A stretch of DNA of 16,549 bases from CAZYVU01 sp964651435 (GTDB taxonomy: Bacteria; Desulfobacterota; Syntrophorhabdia; Syntrophorhabdales; CAYQXL01), in assembly GCA_964651435.1 (NCBI GenBank), contig CAZYVU010000050.1, positions 1 to 16,549 of the forward strand. The letters are read 5' to 3'. A model generated the notes under the pieces. The model was not told where the DNA came from. It saw only the letters and a list, made by a program, of their open reading frames with translations, and ran no database searches. Made by a program: the position numbers and the translations under genes. Each line of letters opens with the position of its first letter. Within the stretch, counting starts at the first letter, position 1. Positions 1 through 7,463 of the stretch are shown piece by piece.

Positions 1-253
1 TATTGACGGCGCGGTATTCGTCGGGGTCTTCAGGGTCTGCGCCCTGGGTCTGCTCAGCTACCAGCCTTGCGTGCTGCTCCTCAAAGGCATCAGAGATGTA
101 TTTTAGAAAGATGAGCCCGAGGACGACATGCTTATACTCGGCGGCGTCCATGCTCCCACGGAGCGCATCGGCCATCTGCCACAGTTGTGCCTCATAGCCG
201 ATAGTCGCGCCGTTGCCCTTGGAGGCACCGGACCTGGATTTCACCTTAGTCAC
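1..253 (-). CDS. hsdM: Type I restriction-modification DNA methyltransferase subunit (N-terminal fragment, cut by window edge)
   Basis: HsdM methylates adenine in the recognition sequence of a type I restriction-modification complex (HsdR2M2S). Only the first 84 codons lie in the window; the gene runs off the left edge. The visible part matches the helical HsdM N-terminal domain: the stretch LWQMADALRGSMDAAEYKHV (residues 24-43) is followed by VLGLIFLKYISDAFEE, a hallmark of the family. The SAM-binding and NPPF catalytic motifs would lie beyond the window. Start: GTG at 253-251, preceded by GGGG about six bases upstream; the in-frame triplet TAA just before it rules out an earlier start. A second GTG at 244-242 is possible. 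No other hsd gene is visible. The divergent neighbour sbcD is housekeeping, so hsdM may be accessory DNA next to core genes. The family call is firm. Confidence 0.9.
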   Translation of the reverse strand, partial: MTKVKSRSGASKGNGATIGYEAQLWQMADALRGSMDAAEYKHVVLGLIFLKYISDAFEEQHARLVAEQTQGADPEDPDEYRAVN

Positions 254-263
254 AATTTACCCC

Positions 264-351
264 ATGCGGCCCGTTGTTTTTCCCGCAAATCCCGAATCGG
301 CAGGTCCCTGCCTGCCTCGGCCCCACACGGTCAGAATAGGACGGGCCGCAT
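264..351. repeat. 11-bp inverted repeat with nested palindrome, upstream of hsdM
   Basis: ATGCGGCCCGT at 264-274 and its exact reverse complement at 341-351 are 66 bp apart. Almost at the same centre sits GGCAGG-TC-CCTGCC (299-312). The CCTGCC is repeated at 311-316, and a flanking CCGA (292-295) can pair with TCGG (317-320). In the hsdM transcript the left arm ends directly before the GGGG ribosome-binding stretch and the GTG start. The arrangement could be a leader hairpin or an operator for a control protein; function is inferred only. Confidence 0.55.
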
Positions 352-512
352 TCGCTGTGCCCGACGCGATTACGCTCTGTTAAAATCCCACACGCCCACC
401 CGATAGCCGCATGACAATATTCTTCCATTGCTACAGATGGTTTGCAAGAGAAAAGAGCGCAGAGCATACCGAAGCATGAGCTGGAACCCCGCAACCGGAA
501 CGAACGCCCCGG

Positions 513-536
513 CCAGACAAACCAGACAAACCAGAA
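513..536. repeat. Short tandem repeat CCAGACAAA
   Basis: Two perfect 9-bp units (513-521, 522-530) followed by a partial third (CCAGAA, 531-536). It lies just upstream of the extended -10 promoter of sbcD. It may be a regulator site or a simple slippage repeat. Confidence 0.5.
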
Positions 537-548
537 CCCGTTGACCTG

Positions 549-557
549 TGGTATAGT
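549..557 (+). promoter_or_regulatory. Extended -10 promoter element for sbcDC
   Basis: TGG-TATAGT at 549-557 fits an extended -10 element (TGn next to a 5/6-match -10 hexamer). There is no good -35 at 16-18 bp, which is usual for extended -10 promoters. The predicted start point, near 564, falls on the palindrome at 563-579, about 43 nt before the sbcD start codon. Confidence 0.4.
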
Positions 558-562
558 TTTGT

Positions 563-579
563 CGGTTCCATGGGAACCG
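563..579. promoter_or_regulatory. Palindrome overlapping the sbcD transcription start (candidate operator)
   Basis: CGGTTCC-ATG-GGAACCG is a perfect 7-bp inverted repeat with a 3-bp centre, lying where transcription from the 549-557 element would start. It is not a LexA-type CTGT-N8-ACAG box. It could be an operator or a small hairpin at the mRNA 5' end. Confidence 0.4.
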
Positions 580-606
580 GGGAGAGGGTATTGATGGGAG
601 GGGACA

Positions 607-1812
607 GTGAAAATTCTTCACACGGCTGATTGGCACCTCGGCAAGACCATTGCCTTCACGGGCTTTGACCTTGCCCCCGTACACGAAGCCGCCCTTGATC
701 GCGTCGTTGCTGTGGCCGACGGGGAGTCTGCCGACATGATCATCGTTGCCGGAGACGTTTTCGATTCCGTTAACCCGCCCGCCCGGGCGGAGCGCCTCCT
801 TATCCGGACGCTGAAAAGGCTGGCGGAAGGGGGCGGCGGCCGCCCCGTCGTTGTGGTGGCAGGCAACCACGATTCGCCGGAAAGGCTGGGGGCGCTCAAC
901 CCCTTTTCAATGGAAAGCCTTGTTTTTATAGGGGGGTTTGTGAAGGACGATTTTAGTTATGTCGACATGGACAAAGGACGATGGCAGGTGCGGGGGAGCG
1001 GCCGATTTCTCCATTTTACCGATAGGGCGTCCGGCGAGTCACTGACCATACACCTCCTTCCCTATGCATCCGAGTACCGGTTGGGCGAGGCGTTCCTGTC
1101 ACACGATGGGGCCGGAGACCTCGAATACGTCAACAAGGTGCGGGAGCTGATGGAGACGCCCGTGCCTTTTGATGGAGACGCCCGCGTCCTCGTTTCCCAC
1201 CTCTACGCCGGTGACGGAAGGGGCCTGACGGAAGAGGAGAAGCCTCTGTTCATCGGCGGGTCTTACATCGTGCCGGCGGCCTATTTTCCCGACACCTACG
1301 ACTACGTGGCGCTCGGCCACCTCCACTCGGCCCGCGCCGTAAGTCCCTCCGTGGCCTACTCCGGCTCCATCGTGCCCCTCATTCCGCAGCCCCAGGAGAA
1401 GGAGAAATATGTGCAGGTCGTCGACGTGGCAGGTCCGGCCCTGCAGCGAAGGGTGCCCCTGCAGCTCCATGAGCTCCTCGAGGTCAGGACCGTTACGTCC
1501 CTTGACGAGGCCCTGCAGCCCGTCGATGCGGGAAAGGCGCTCTACCTTTATTTCAAGGATGTCGATGCCCCTCTCGGATCATTTGACGTTGGGAGCCTCA
1601 AGGAGAGGCACGGAGAGGCCCTTGCGGCCCTTAGGGTAACCGTAAAGGATCAGGCAGGACCGGCGGACGAGTACGCAGGGACGGCATCGGAGGACCTGTC
1701 GCCCGAGGAATGGTTCCGTAGGTTTTACGTATACAAAAAGTCGGAGGAGCCTCCCCCGGCGGTGCTGGACCTTTATCTTGCCCTCCTTAACCGGGCCGAG
1801 GAGGAACTATGA
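607..1812 (+). CDS. sbcD: SbcD, nuclease subunit of the SbcCD (Mre11-Rad50-like) complex
   Basis: SbcD is the Mn-dependent nuclease partner of SbcC. The complex opens hairpin DNA ends, removes protein-blocked ends and works in double-strand-break processing in the cytoplasm. The 401-aa product is the usual length. The calcineurin-type phosphoesterase motifs are all visible: DWH (D8, H10), AGDVFD (D50), AGNHD (N87-D89), a conserved SHLYAG near residue 198 and GHLHSARA near 238. The C-terminal third is the capping domain that contacts SbcC. Start: GTG at 607, with GGAGGGG just upstream. The stop overlaps the sbcC start (ATGA at 1809-1812), so the two are translationally coupled. A 43-nt leader from the extended -10 element at 549 is likely. 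Nothing is missing or broken. Confidence 0.96.
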   Translation: MKILHTADWHLGKTIAFTGFDLAPVHEAALDRVVAVADGESADMIIVAGDVFDSVNPPARAERLLIRTLKRLAEGGGGRPVVVVAGNHDSPERLGALNPFSMESLVFIGGFVKDDFSYVDMDKGRWQVRGSGRFLHFTDRASGESLTIHLLPYASEYRLGEAFLSHDGAGDLEYVNKVRELMETPVPFDGDARVLVSHLYAGDGRGLTEEEKPLFIGGSYIVPAAYFPDTYDYVALGHLHSARAVSPSVAYSGSIVPLIPQPQEKEKYVQVVDVAGPALQRRVPLQLHELLEVRTVTSLDEALQPVDAGKALYLYFKDVDAPLGSFDVGSLKERHGEALAALRVTVKDQAGPADEYAGTASEDLSPEEWFRRFYVYKKSEEPPPAVLDLYLALLNRAEEEL

Positions 1813-4800
1813 GACCACTGCACCTCAGGTTCGCCGGCATCAACAGCTACAGCGGCCTTTCGGAGATCGACTTCGAGCTCCTGCAAAAGGAGAAGATCTT
1901 CGGTGTCTTCGGGGAGACGGGGGCGGGAAAGTCGACGATCATCGACGCCATCACCTTCGCGCTCTTTGGAAGGATAGACCGGGTGGGTGCCGAGATAAAG
2001 ACGAGCATCAACCCGCTTTCGAAGAAGATGGAGGCAGACCTTCTCTTCCGGATAGGCCGGAAGACGTACAGGGTTGTGCGCACCCTTTCGGAACGAAAGA
2101 GCGAGGCGCACCTTTACGATGTTGGGGAAGGGGGCGCCGTCCCTATGGCCGACAAGGCCAGAGAAGTGAACGACGCGGTCTCGCGCCTCATCGGCGGCTT
2201 CGAATACCAGGAGTTTACCAAGGTCATCGCCCTTCCCCAGAACAAATTCAGCGAGTTCCTCGGTGCCGAGCCGGCCAAGCGGGCCCTCCTCCTTGAAAAG
2301 ATATTTGACCTCGCTAAATACGGAGAGGAGCTCGGGACAAGGCTGGGGGACGAAGAGGCGAAGGCGGAGGGCGACGCGAAGGCCTTGCGGGCCGCCCTGG
2401 AGCAGTTGAGCGACATAAGCCCTGAGCGGCTGTTGGTAAAGAGGGAGGAAAAGGAGCGGGCAGCGGGGGAGATTGCGGGGATTCAAAAGGACCTGGAGAC
2501 AACAGAGAAGGCGGTGCGGGAGCTGGAGGAGCTGGAGAGGCTCCTCAGAGACCGGGCTCAGGCGCTCAAGGAACGAGAGAACCTTCTTGCCCGGTCGGCC
2601 CGGATGGAGGAGGCAAGGCTGACGTTGAAAAGCGCCCGTGCCGTGGCGCCCCTCGGTCAGGATGTGCGGAACGGCGACGATTGGATAGGGGACCTCGAAA
2701 GGCTTTCCCGGGAGCTGGCGGACCTCCGGTCGCAGCAGGCAGGGGCCGAAGAGGCTTTGGCAGCCGCCCTTGGCGAAAGGGAGGGCTTTGAGAAATCACG
2801 GGCAGAGAGGTTGCCCGCCATGGCCCTGGAAAGGAAGAGCGCCGAGGAGGCGATGGAGCTTGCCGCGACCCTGGGAGGCTTGAGGGAAAGGCACGAGGCC
2901 CTTCGGTCTGCCGCAAAGAGGGCCGCCGAACAGGCCGCCGCGGCTGACCGCGCCCTCAGGGATGGGCTCGGGGAGCGGGCAACCCTTGAAAAGGCGAGAA
3001 AGGCCCTGAAGGGGCGGCTCGACGGCCTTCAACTGACCGATAAAGAGACCGCCTTCTACGAATCGACGCCAGCCGTCGAAGGACTTGCCGGGGAGCTCCG
3101 GGAGGCGGAGGGGTCCATGAGCAAAGAAAAGAAGGGGCTGGCAAGGTTTGTCTCGGAAACGGAACGGACAAAAAGGGAGGCCCTGGCGCTGTGGAGCACG
3201 GAGCTGCCCGACATCCCCTGTGACGATGCGGTCAAGGCGGAGGAGGTCCTTGCCCTTCACCTGAAGGCGGCGGAGGCCGAGGTGAGGTCGCTGCAGGAGG
3301 AGCTGCACCGGGAGGAGCTGCGGAACCAGTCATCCATTCTTGCCCAAGGGCTCGCGGAGGGGGAAGCCTGCCCGGTTTGCGGCTCGCCCCACCATCCGGC
3401 GCCTGCAGCGCCGGCCGACGAGAAAAGGTTTCGGAGGCTGCGGGCCGACCTCGGCAGCCGCACTGAGTTTCTGGCTCGCCTGAAGGGTGTGGAAGGGCGC
3501 CTCAAGCCCTTGGCGAGGACCATCGAGAAAGCCGTGGCGGCGACGCTGGAGGCGGAAAGGCGGATCGACGAGATAACACGGGGTGTCGATGCGAGACGGC
3601 AATCGGTCGTTGAGGCCACGGGCCTCACGATAGAGGAGGCGCGGGAGAAAAGGGCGGCCCTTGACGAAAGGCTTGCCGGGATGAAGCGGGCGACGAAGGA
3701 GCTTTCGGCCCTTCAGGAAAAGGAGGCCCGAAGGGGCAAGGCCGTAGAGGCCTTACAGACAAAGCTTCATAGCCTCCAGATAGAAGGCACGCAGCTTGCC
3801 GGACAGGTGGATGCCGTGGCGGCCCTTCTTGGGGAAACAGAGAAGCGTATCCGTGGGCTGGTGGGGGACGACCCTCCGGACGGCCGTCTGAGACGGCTCG
3901 ACGCCGAAGGGAGAACCCTTAAACAGCAGGCCGCAGGCCTTGCGAAAAAGGTTGATGCGGCCGAGGCGGGTCTCAGGGCGTTGAAAGAGCGCATCGCCCA
4001 GGGCGAGGGAAGGAGGAGCGAAACGGAAAAGAAGCTTCGCGCCGTCCAGGAAAGGCTTGAGGAGGCCGTCGGGAGGCTCGGCATGACCAATGAGGAGTTG
4101 CGGGCCGCCCTGAGGAATGACAACGAGATGAAAGACCTTCAGCAGGCCCTCGAAACGTACGATCACAGCCTGAAAGAGATGGACGGAAGGCTGAAGGAGA
4201 TTGAGAAACGGCTCGGCGGCCTTACAAGGCAGGAGATGGAGGAGGGTGCCCTAACGGAAGGGCGGGCGGCTGTCAAGGCATTGAAAGAAAAGGCATCGTC
4301 GCTGGCCATGGCTATGGGGGGCCTGGAGGCGGAGATATGGCGCATCTCGGAGGGCCTCGAGAAAAAGGCGTCCCTGGAGGCTCAGCGCGCCGGGAAGGAG
4401 GACCGCCTGAAAACCATAGGGCTCCTCAAAGACGTGCTCCGGGGTAGGGATTTTGTCCAGTTTATCGTCAAACAGTTGGGGGGCAACATCATACGCCTGG
4501 CCTCGCAGTCCTTTTACGCCCTGACGGGGGGCCGAATGAGCCTCAGGCTTTCGGACGACAAATTCAGCTTTTTTGTGGAGGACCACATGACCGGGGAAAG
4601 GCGGCCCATCAGCACCCTTTCGGGCGGCGAGACCTTTCTTGCCTCCTTCGCCCTTGCCCTGGCGCTGTCGCGCCACATCCAGACAATGAAGGCGCGGCCC
4701 ATCCATTTCTTTTTTATCGACGAGGGGTTCGGCACCCTGGACGACGAAACGCTCGTCGCCGTCACAGGCGTCATGGATGCCCTTAGGAGCGAAGACGTGC

Positions 4801-4907
4801 TCGTGGGTTTCATCACCCACCGGAAGGAGATGCGGGACCTCGTGTCGAACCAGCTTATCGTGTCCAAATCGCCGGCCGGCGGCAGCGCCATACGGATGCG
4901 GGCGTGA
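1809..4907 (+). CDS. sbcC: SbcC, SMC-like ATPase subunit of SbcCD
   Basis: SbcC is the Rad50-like ATPase that, with SbcD, binds and processes DNA ends. The 1032-aa protein has the full architecture: an N-terminal ATPase half with P-loop GETGAGKST (35-43); a long first coiled coil rich in E, K, A and R; the zinc hook CPVC (C521, C524) at the middle; the returning coiled coil; and a C-terminal half with the ABC signature LSGGE (937-941) and Walker B FFFIDEG (D971, E972) followed by GTLDD. Length is close to E. coli SbcC. The start ATG is placed by GAGGAGG four bases upstream and the 4-nt overlap with sbcD. The gene ends the operon; 160 bp separate it from the next gene, which has its own candidate promoter. 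Confidence 0.97.
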   Translation: MRPLHLRFAGINSYSGLSEIDFELLQKEKIFGVFGETGAGKSTIIDAITFALFGRIDRVGAEIKTSINPLSKKMEADLLFRIGRKTYRVVRTLSERKSEAHLYDVGEGGAVPMADKAREVNDAVSRLIGGFEYQEFTKVIALPQNKFSEFLGAEPAKRALLLEKIFDLAKYGEELGTRLGDEEAKAEGDAKALRAALEQLSDISPERLLVKREEKERAAGEIAGIQKDLETTEKAVRELEELERLLRDRAQALKERENLLARSARMEEARLTLKSARAVAPLGQDVRNGDDWIGDLERLSRELADLRSQQAGAEEALAAALGEREGFEKSRAERLPAMALERKSAEEAMELAATLGGLRERHEALRSAAKRAAEQAAAADRALRDGLGERATLEKARKALKGRLDGLQLTDKETAFYESTPAVEGLAGELREAEGSMSKEKKGLARFVSETERTKREALALWSTELPDIPCDDAVKAEEVLALHLKAAEAEVRSLQEELHREELRNQSSILAQGLAEGEACPVCGSPHHPAPAAPADEKRFRRLRADLGSRTEFLARLKGVEGRLKPLARTIEKAVAATLEAERRIDEITRGVDARRQSVVEATGLTIEEAREKRAALDERLAGMKRATKELSALQEKEARRGKAVEALQTKLHSLQIEGTQLAGQVDAVAALLGETEKRIRGLVGDDPPDGRLRRLDAEGRTLKQQAAGLAKKVDAAEAGLRALKERIAQGEGRRSETEKKLRAVQERLEEAVGRLGMTNEELRAALRNDNEMKDLQQALETYDHSLKEMDGRLKEIEKRLGGLTRQEMEEGALTEGRAAVKALKEKASSLAMAMGGLEAEIWRISEGLEKKASLEAQRAGKEDRLKTIGLLKDVLRGRDFVQFIVKQLGGNIIRLASQSFYALTGGRMSLRLSDDKFSFFVEDHMTGERRPISTLSGGETFLASFALALALSRHIQTMKARPIHFFFIDEGFGTLDDETLVAVTGVMDALRSEDVLVGFITHRKEMRDLVSNQLIVSKSPAGGSAIRMRA

Positions 4908-4943
4908 GCCACCCACGGGGCAGATGTCCGCAGGCAATTTACC

Positions 4944-4972
4944 TTGACGATTGCGGGGCGGGGTGTTTCAAT
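4944..4972 (+). promoter_or_regulatory. Candidate sigma-70 promoter upstream of the TTD14-like gene
   Basis: TTGACG (4944-4949) and TTCAAT (4967-4972) are 17 bp apart, matching 5/6 and 4/6 of the consensus. It lies in the gap after sbcC, about 90 nt before the annotated start at 5068. Confidence 0.4.
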
Positions 4973-4987
4973 TAGCGTATTCCCGTT

Positions 4988-5014
4988 GCCGGGGAAGCGG
5001 GGCGCCGGGGAAGC
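4988..5014. repeat. 11-bp direct repeat in the leader region
   Basis: GCCGGGGAAGC occurs at 4988-4998 and again at 5004-5014 (period 16 bp), inside a very G+C-rich stretch between the candidate promoter and the start of the TTD14-like gene. No function is apparent. Confidence 0.4.
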
Positions 5015-5067
5015 CGGCAGCGCCGCCGGGTATCCCGGTTCGGTGAACAGAGCACAATACCGGTTGC

Positions 5068-6267
5068 ATGGAGCGTCAAGCCATCAGGACAATGAAGAAG
5101 GCAAGAAAGACACGGACCATTGGCGACACGCCGCCCCTCATCGAGCCCGTATCGATGATCGTCCTTACGGGAGGCCCCTGCTCGGGCAAGAGCTCGTCCC
5201 TCGCCTACCTGACCCAGGGGCTCTCGGACCACGGCTTTATGGTCTTTGTCATCCCCGAGACGGCGACCCTCATATCGGACCACGGCATCGACCGCAGGAA
5301 GATGGACCGGCCGAGGCAGGTTGTCGCCTTTGAAGAAACCATTCTTGAGCTCCAGCTTGCCTTTGAGGACAGCTATCGAAGGGCCGTGAGCCGCATATTC
5401 CCGGACCGCAAAAAGGTGATTCTTCTCGACCGCGGCATTATGGACATAAAGGCCTTTGTGGACAAGGACGATTTCACGGCCATGCTGAAGGGCAAAGGAA
5501 TGACGGAGGCGGGCCTCCACGGGCGGTACAATGGCGTCATTCACCTCGTCACTGCGGCCGACGGGGCCCGCGAGTTCTACTGCTCGGAGAACAACGTGGC
5601 CCGCATCGAGTCGGCTGAGGAGGCGCTGCTTATCGACCGGCGCATTCAGGATAGCTGGCTCGGCCACCCCCACCTGAAGGTGATCGACAACACCACGGGC
5701 TTCGAGGGCAAGCTGAGAAGGGCCTTTGTGGCCATCGCCCAGCTTCTGGGAATTCCGGTGCCCGGAGACCAAAGGCGCGTGTTTCTTGCCAAGGGCATTC
5801 GCGAGACAGGCTTGCCCGCCCACCAGTCTGTGGACGTTGAGGAGGTTTTTCTGCGGTCCCGCGAGCCCGGCGAGTCGCGGCGTATCACCAGGAGGGCCCA
5901 GGGGGGCTCGTCGCTGTATGTGCTTGAGCGGCAGAGAACGCCCGGCGGCGGCATCGAGGAGGAGGAGCTCATCACGGAGCAGCAGTACCTGAAGCTTAAG
6001 GGTCTCAGAGACCCGAAGGCTGCCGTCCTCGAAAAAGAGCAGGTCTGCTTTCTCTGGGAGAATCAGTATTGCCGGCTTGTCCGCTACAAAGGATCGCTGG
6101 ACGGCCTTATGCTGCTGGAGTTGGACCAGACGGAACGGGCAGGGGAGAAGTTGGAGGTGCCTCCTTTTGTGGCCGTGGGCAAAGAGGTGACGGGGGACAG
6201 CCGGTACGACGAGCGGAGGCTGGCAGCGAAGAAGACGAAGCGAAAGACGGTGGACGACGGAGCATAG
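5068..6267 (+). CDS. P-loop (AAA_28-type) plus CYTH-like protein, TTD14-like
   Basis: A 399-aa protein with two parts. Residues about 30-235 form a P-loop NTPase: Walker A GGPCSGKSS (35-43), a strand ending ILLDRG (D121), and IPETATLI after the first helix, as in the AAA_28 family. Residues about 236-385 look like a CYTH (triphosphate tunnel) domain: alternating charged strands with ESRRITRR (269-276), LRDPKAAVLEK, RLVRYKG, LLELDQ and KEVTGD near the end. This order recalls TTD14, a GTP- and phosphoinositide-binding protein studied in Drosophila; the resemblance is from motif memory, not a search. The role in bacteria is unknown to me. Start is uncertain: ATG 5068 has a weak ribosome site, ATG 5092 and ATG 5155 are alternatives, and clear family similarity begins only near residue 30. 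A basic tail (KKTKRKT) ends the protein. Confidence 0.75.
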   Translation: MERQAIRTMKKARKTRTIGDTPPLIEPVSMIVLTGGPCSGKSSSLAYLTQGLSDHGFMVFVIPETATLISDHGIDRRKMDRPRQVVAFEETILELQLAFEDSYRRAVSRIFPDRKKVILLDRGIMDIKAFVDKDDFTAMLKGKGMTEAGLHGRYNGVIHLVTAADGAREFYCSENNVARIESAEEALLIDRRIQDSWLGHPHLKVIDNTTGFEGKLRRAFVAIAQLLGIPVPGDQRRVFLAKGIRETGLPAHQSVDVEEVFLRSREPGESRRITRRAQGGSSLYVLERQRTPGGGIEEEELITEQQYLKLKGLRDPKAAVLEKEQVCFLWENQYCRLVRYKGSLDGLMLLELDQTERAGEKLEVPPFVAVGKEVTGDSRYDERRLAAKKTKRKTVDDGA

Positions 6268-6338
6268 GGAGCCGGCGCGAAACAAGGGGTGTTGCGGAAA
6301 GAGAAGGTGGAGGACCAAAACGAAAGGAGTCCATAGCC

Positions 6339-6536
6339 ATGGGTGAAACGAAGAGCAAAGAGGAACGGTACAACGAAGCACGGATCCTGCACAAATCGCT
6401 CGACGAAAAGCTCCAGATGCTCCAGGAAAAGCCCTACCTGACGGAGGATGAGGAGCTGGAGATCAAGCTTCTGAAGAAGAAAAAGCTCTACTTCAAGGAC
6501 TTGATGGAAAGGATCAAGGAGGAAAAAGACTCATAA
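6339..6536 (+). CDS. Small YdcH-like (DUF465) protein
   Basis: A 65-aa, highly charged, probably all-helical protein. The pattern (HKSLDEKLQMLQEKPYLT, then EDEELEIKLLKKKKLYFKD) fits the DUF465/YdcH family: a heptad-like first helix, a turn around PYLT, and a second helix with the LKKKKL motif. Biochemical function is not established. The start ATG at 6339 is chosen because AAAGGAGT lies eight bases upstream; a longer upstream frame has no comparable signal and no similarity. It follows the TTD14-like gene by 71 bp and is probably co-transcribed. It converges with the nitroreductase, whose stop is only 30 bp away; no clear terminator is visible between them. Confidence 0.8.
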   Translation: MGETKSKEERYNEARILHKSLDEKLQMLQEKPYLTEDEELEIKLLKKKKLYFKDLMERIKEEKDS

Positions 6537-6566
6537 TCCGGTGCTCGATGCCTTGAGCCCCCTTTC

Positions 6567-7235
6567 TCACCAGCGCTCTTTGTGGATTCTTTCAGGTTTA
6601 AACCTGTCGTCCCGTGCCTTTTTCTCGGCGGGATGGCCGACCGGCACAATGGCCAGGGGGATGACGTGGTCGGGGATATTGAGCAGCTTTCTTGCCCCGG
6701 CCATACGGTCCTCGTAAGGGTACAGCGTTGTCCACACGGCGCCGAGACCGAGGGTGTGGGCCGCAAGAAGGATGTTCATGGTGGCGTTGGAGCAGTCAAG
6801 GGCCCACAGTCCCGGATGGGCTTCCAGCTTCGTGTTGCCGAGGACAACAATGGCGACCTGGGCCTCCGGTATGTGGCGGGCAAAAGGGTGGAACCCCGCT
6901 ACCTGGCTCAGCGTGTTCTTGTCGCGGATGACGATGAACTCCCAGGGCTGCTCGTTTCTCGCCGACGGGGCGCTCATGGCGGCACGAAGAAGCGTCTTGA
7001 CGGCTTCGTCGGAAACGGGCTGGCTTGTGTATTTACGGATGCTTCGTCTCGTAAAGATGGCCGTCAGCGCGTCCATATCCGTCGTTACGCCCGCCGTCGA
7101 CTTGACCTCCGCCGCGGCCGCTTTTACCGGTTCCCCGGCACCGAAGCCCGTACAGGGGGTGAAGATCGCGAGACCCAGAAGAACAATCATTCCTGCAAGT
7201 AAGCTGCCACATGCTGTTCTGCCGATATGTTCCAA
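6567..7235 (-). CDS. Nitroreductase-family flavoprotein with N-terminal signal/anchor segment
   Basis: A 222-aa FMN-dependent nitroreductase-fold oxidoreductase. Family marks are RRSIRKYTSQPVSDE (FMN phosphate contact), MSAPSARNEQPWEFIVI, DCSNATMNILLAAHTLGLGAVW, and a C-terminal IPLAIVPVGHPAE. The substrate cannot be read from sequence. Unusually, about 30 residues at the N-terminus form a short basic start, a hydrophobic core (SLLAGMIVLLGLAIF) and a possible signal-peptidase site near GFGA/GE. There is no twin-arginine motif and no good lipobox (FTPC). Start: TTG at 7235-7233, because AGGAGG lies five bases upstream; the frame is open up to 7277 but with no ribosome site. A later ATG (MDALTAIF) would remove the segment. 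It stands alone, divergent from the L,D-transpeptidase. Export, rather than the family, is the uncertain point. Confidence 0.85.
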   Translation of the reverse strand: MEHIGRTACGSLLAGMIVLLGLAIFTPCTGFGAGEPVKAAAAEVKSTAGVTTDMDALTAIFTRRSIRKYTSQPVSDEAVKTLLRAAMSAPSARNEQPWEFIVIRDKNTLSQVAGFHPFARHIPEAQVAIVVLGNTKLEAHPGLWALDCSNATMNILLAAHTLGLGAVWTTLYPYEDRMAGARKLLNIPDHVIPLAIVPVGHPAEKKARDDRFKPERIHKERW

Positions 7236-7311
7236 AGCTTCCTCCTCGCTGCTTCGTTTGCCGGCCCTGCCGGACAAGAAGCGCCCCGGCCGGACCGTTG
7301 CGCCAAGGGAA

Positions 7312-7340
7312 ATTTTGCCTCAGTTTTAAGCATTTTTCAA
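7312..7340 (-). promoter_or_regulatory. Candidate promoter for the nitroreductase gene
   Basis: Read on the minus strand, TTGAAA (7340-7335) and CAAAAT (7317-7312) are 17 bp apart, 5/6 and 4/6 matches. About 75 nt of leader precede the TTG start at 7235. Confidence 0.35.
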
Positions 7341-7418
7341 GACCCGGCGGCGTGAAGCCGGCACATTGTGGACCAGCTCGGGGTTTAGGCCGGCGGAAAT
7401 TGGGTCGGGCGGGCGGCG

Positions 7419-7448
7419 TTGACAAGCAGCAAAAGGGAAACATATACT
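7419..7448 (+). promoter_or_regulatory. Strong sigma-70-like promoter of the L,D-transpeptidase gene
   Basis: TTGACA (7419-7424, perfect) and TATACT (7443-7448, 5/6) are 18 bp apart. Transcription should begin near 7455, only about four bases before the GTG at 7459, so the mRNA would be practically leaderless. Confidence 0.6.
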
Positions 7449-7450
7449 TG

Positions 7451-7463
7451 ATCACTCCGTGAT
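7451..7463. promoter_or_regulatory. Small palindrome at the transcription/translation start
   Basis: ATCAC-TCC-GTGAT spans the predicted transcription start and the GTG/ATG start codons of the L,D-transpeptidase gene. It could be an operator half-site pair, but 5-bp arms may be chance. Confidence 0.25.

Larger units (their letters stand above)
254..548. other. Intergenic region between divergent hsdM and sbcD
   Basis: No convincing gene lies here on either strand. It holds an 11-bp inverted repeat (264-274/341-351), a nested GGCAGG palindrome (299-312), and a short tandem repeat (513-536) just upstream of the sbcD promoter. Short open frames in it have no ribosome binding site or recognisable protein. 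Confidence 0.5.

Noticed and set aside
541..557. TTGACC (541-546) as the -35 partner of TATAGT (552-557).
   Set aside because: The spacing is only 5 bp; the TGG before TATAGT makes an extended -10 element the better reading.
6069..6338. N-terminal extension of the DUF465/YdcH-like frame up to 6069.
   Set aside because: It overlaps the end of the TTD14-like gene, has no family similarity, and the AAAGGAGT site fixes the start at 6339.
4972..6381. A 469-codon open frame on the minus strand opposite the TTD14-like gene.
   Set aside because: No ribosome site or family motifs. The plus-strand frame has clear P-loop and CYTH-like motifs, and long antisense frames are expected in GC-rich DNA.
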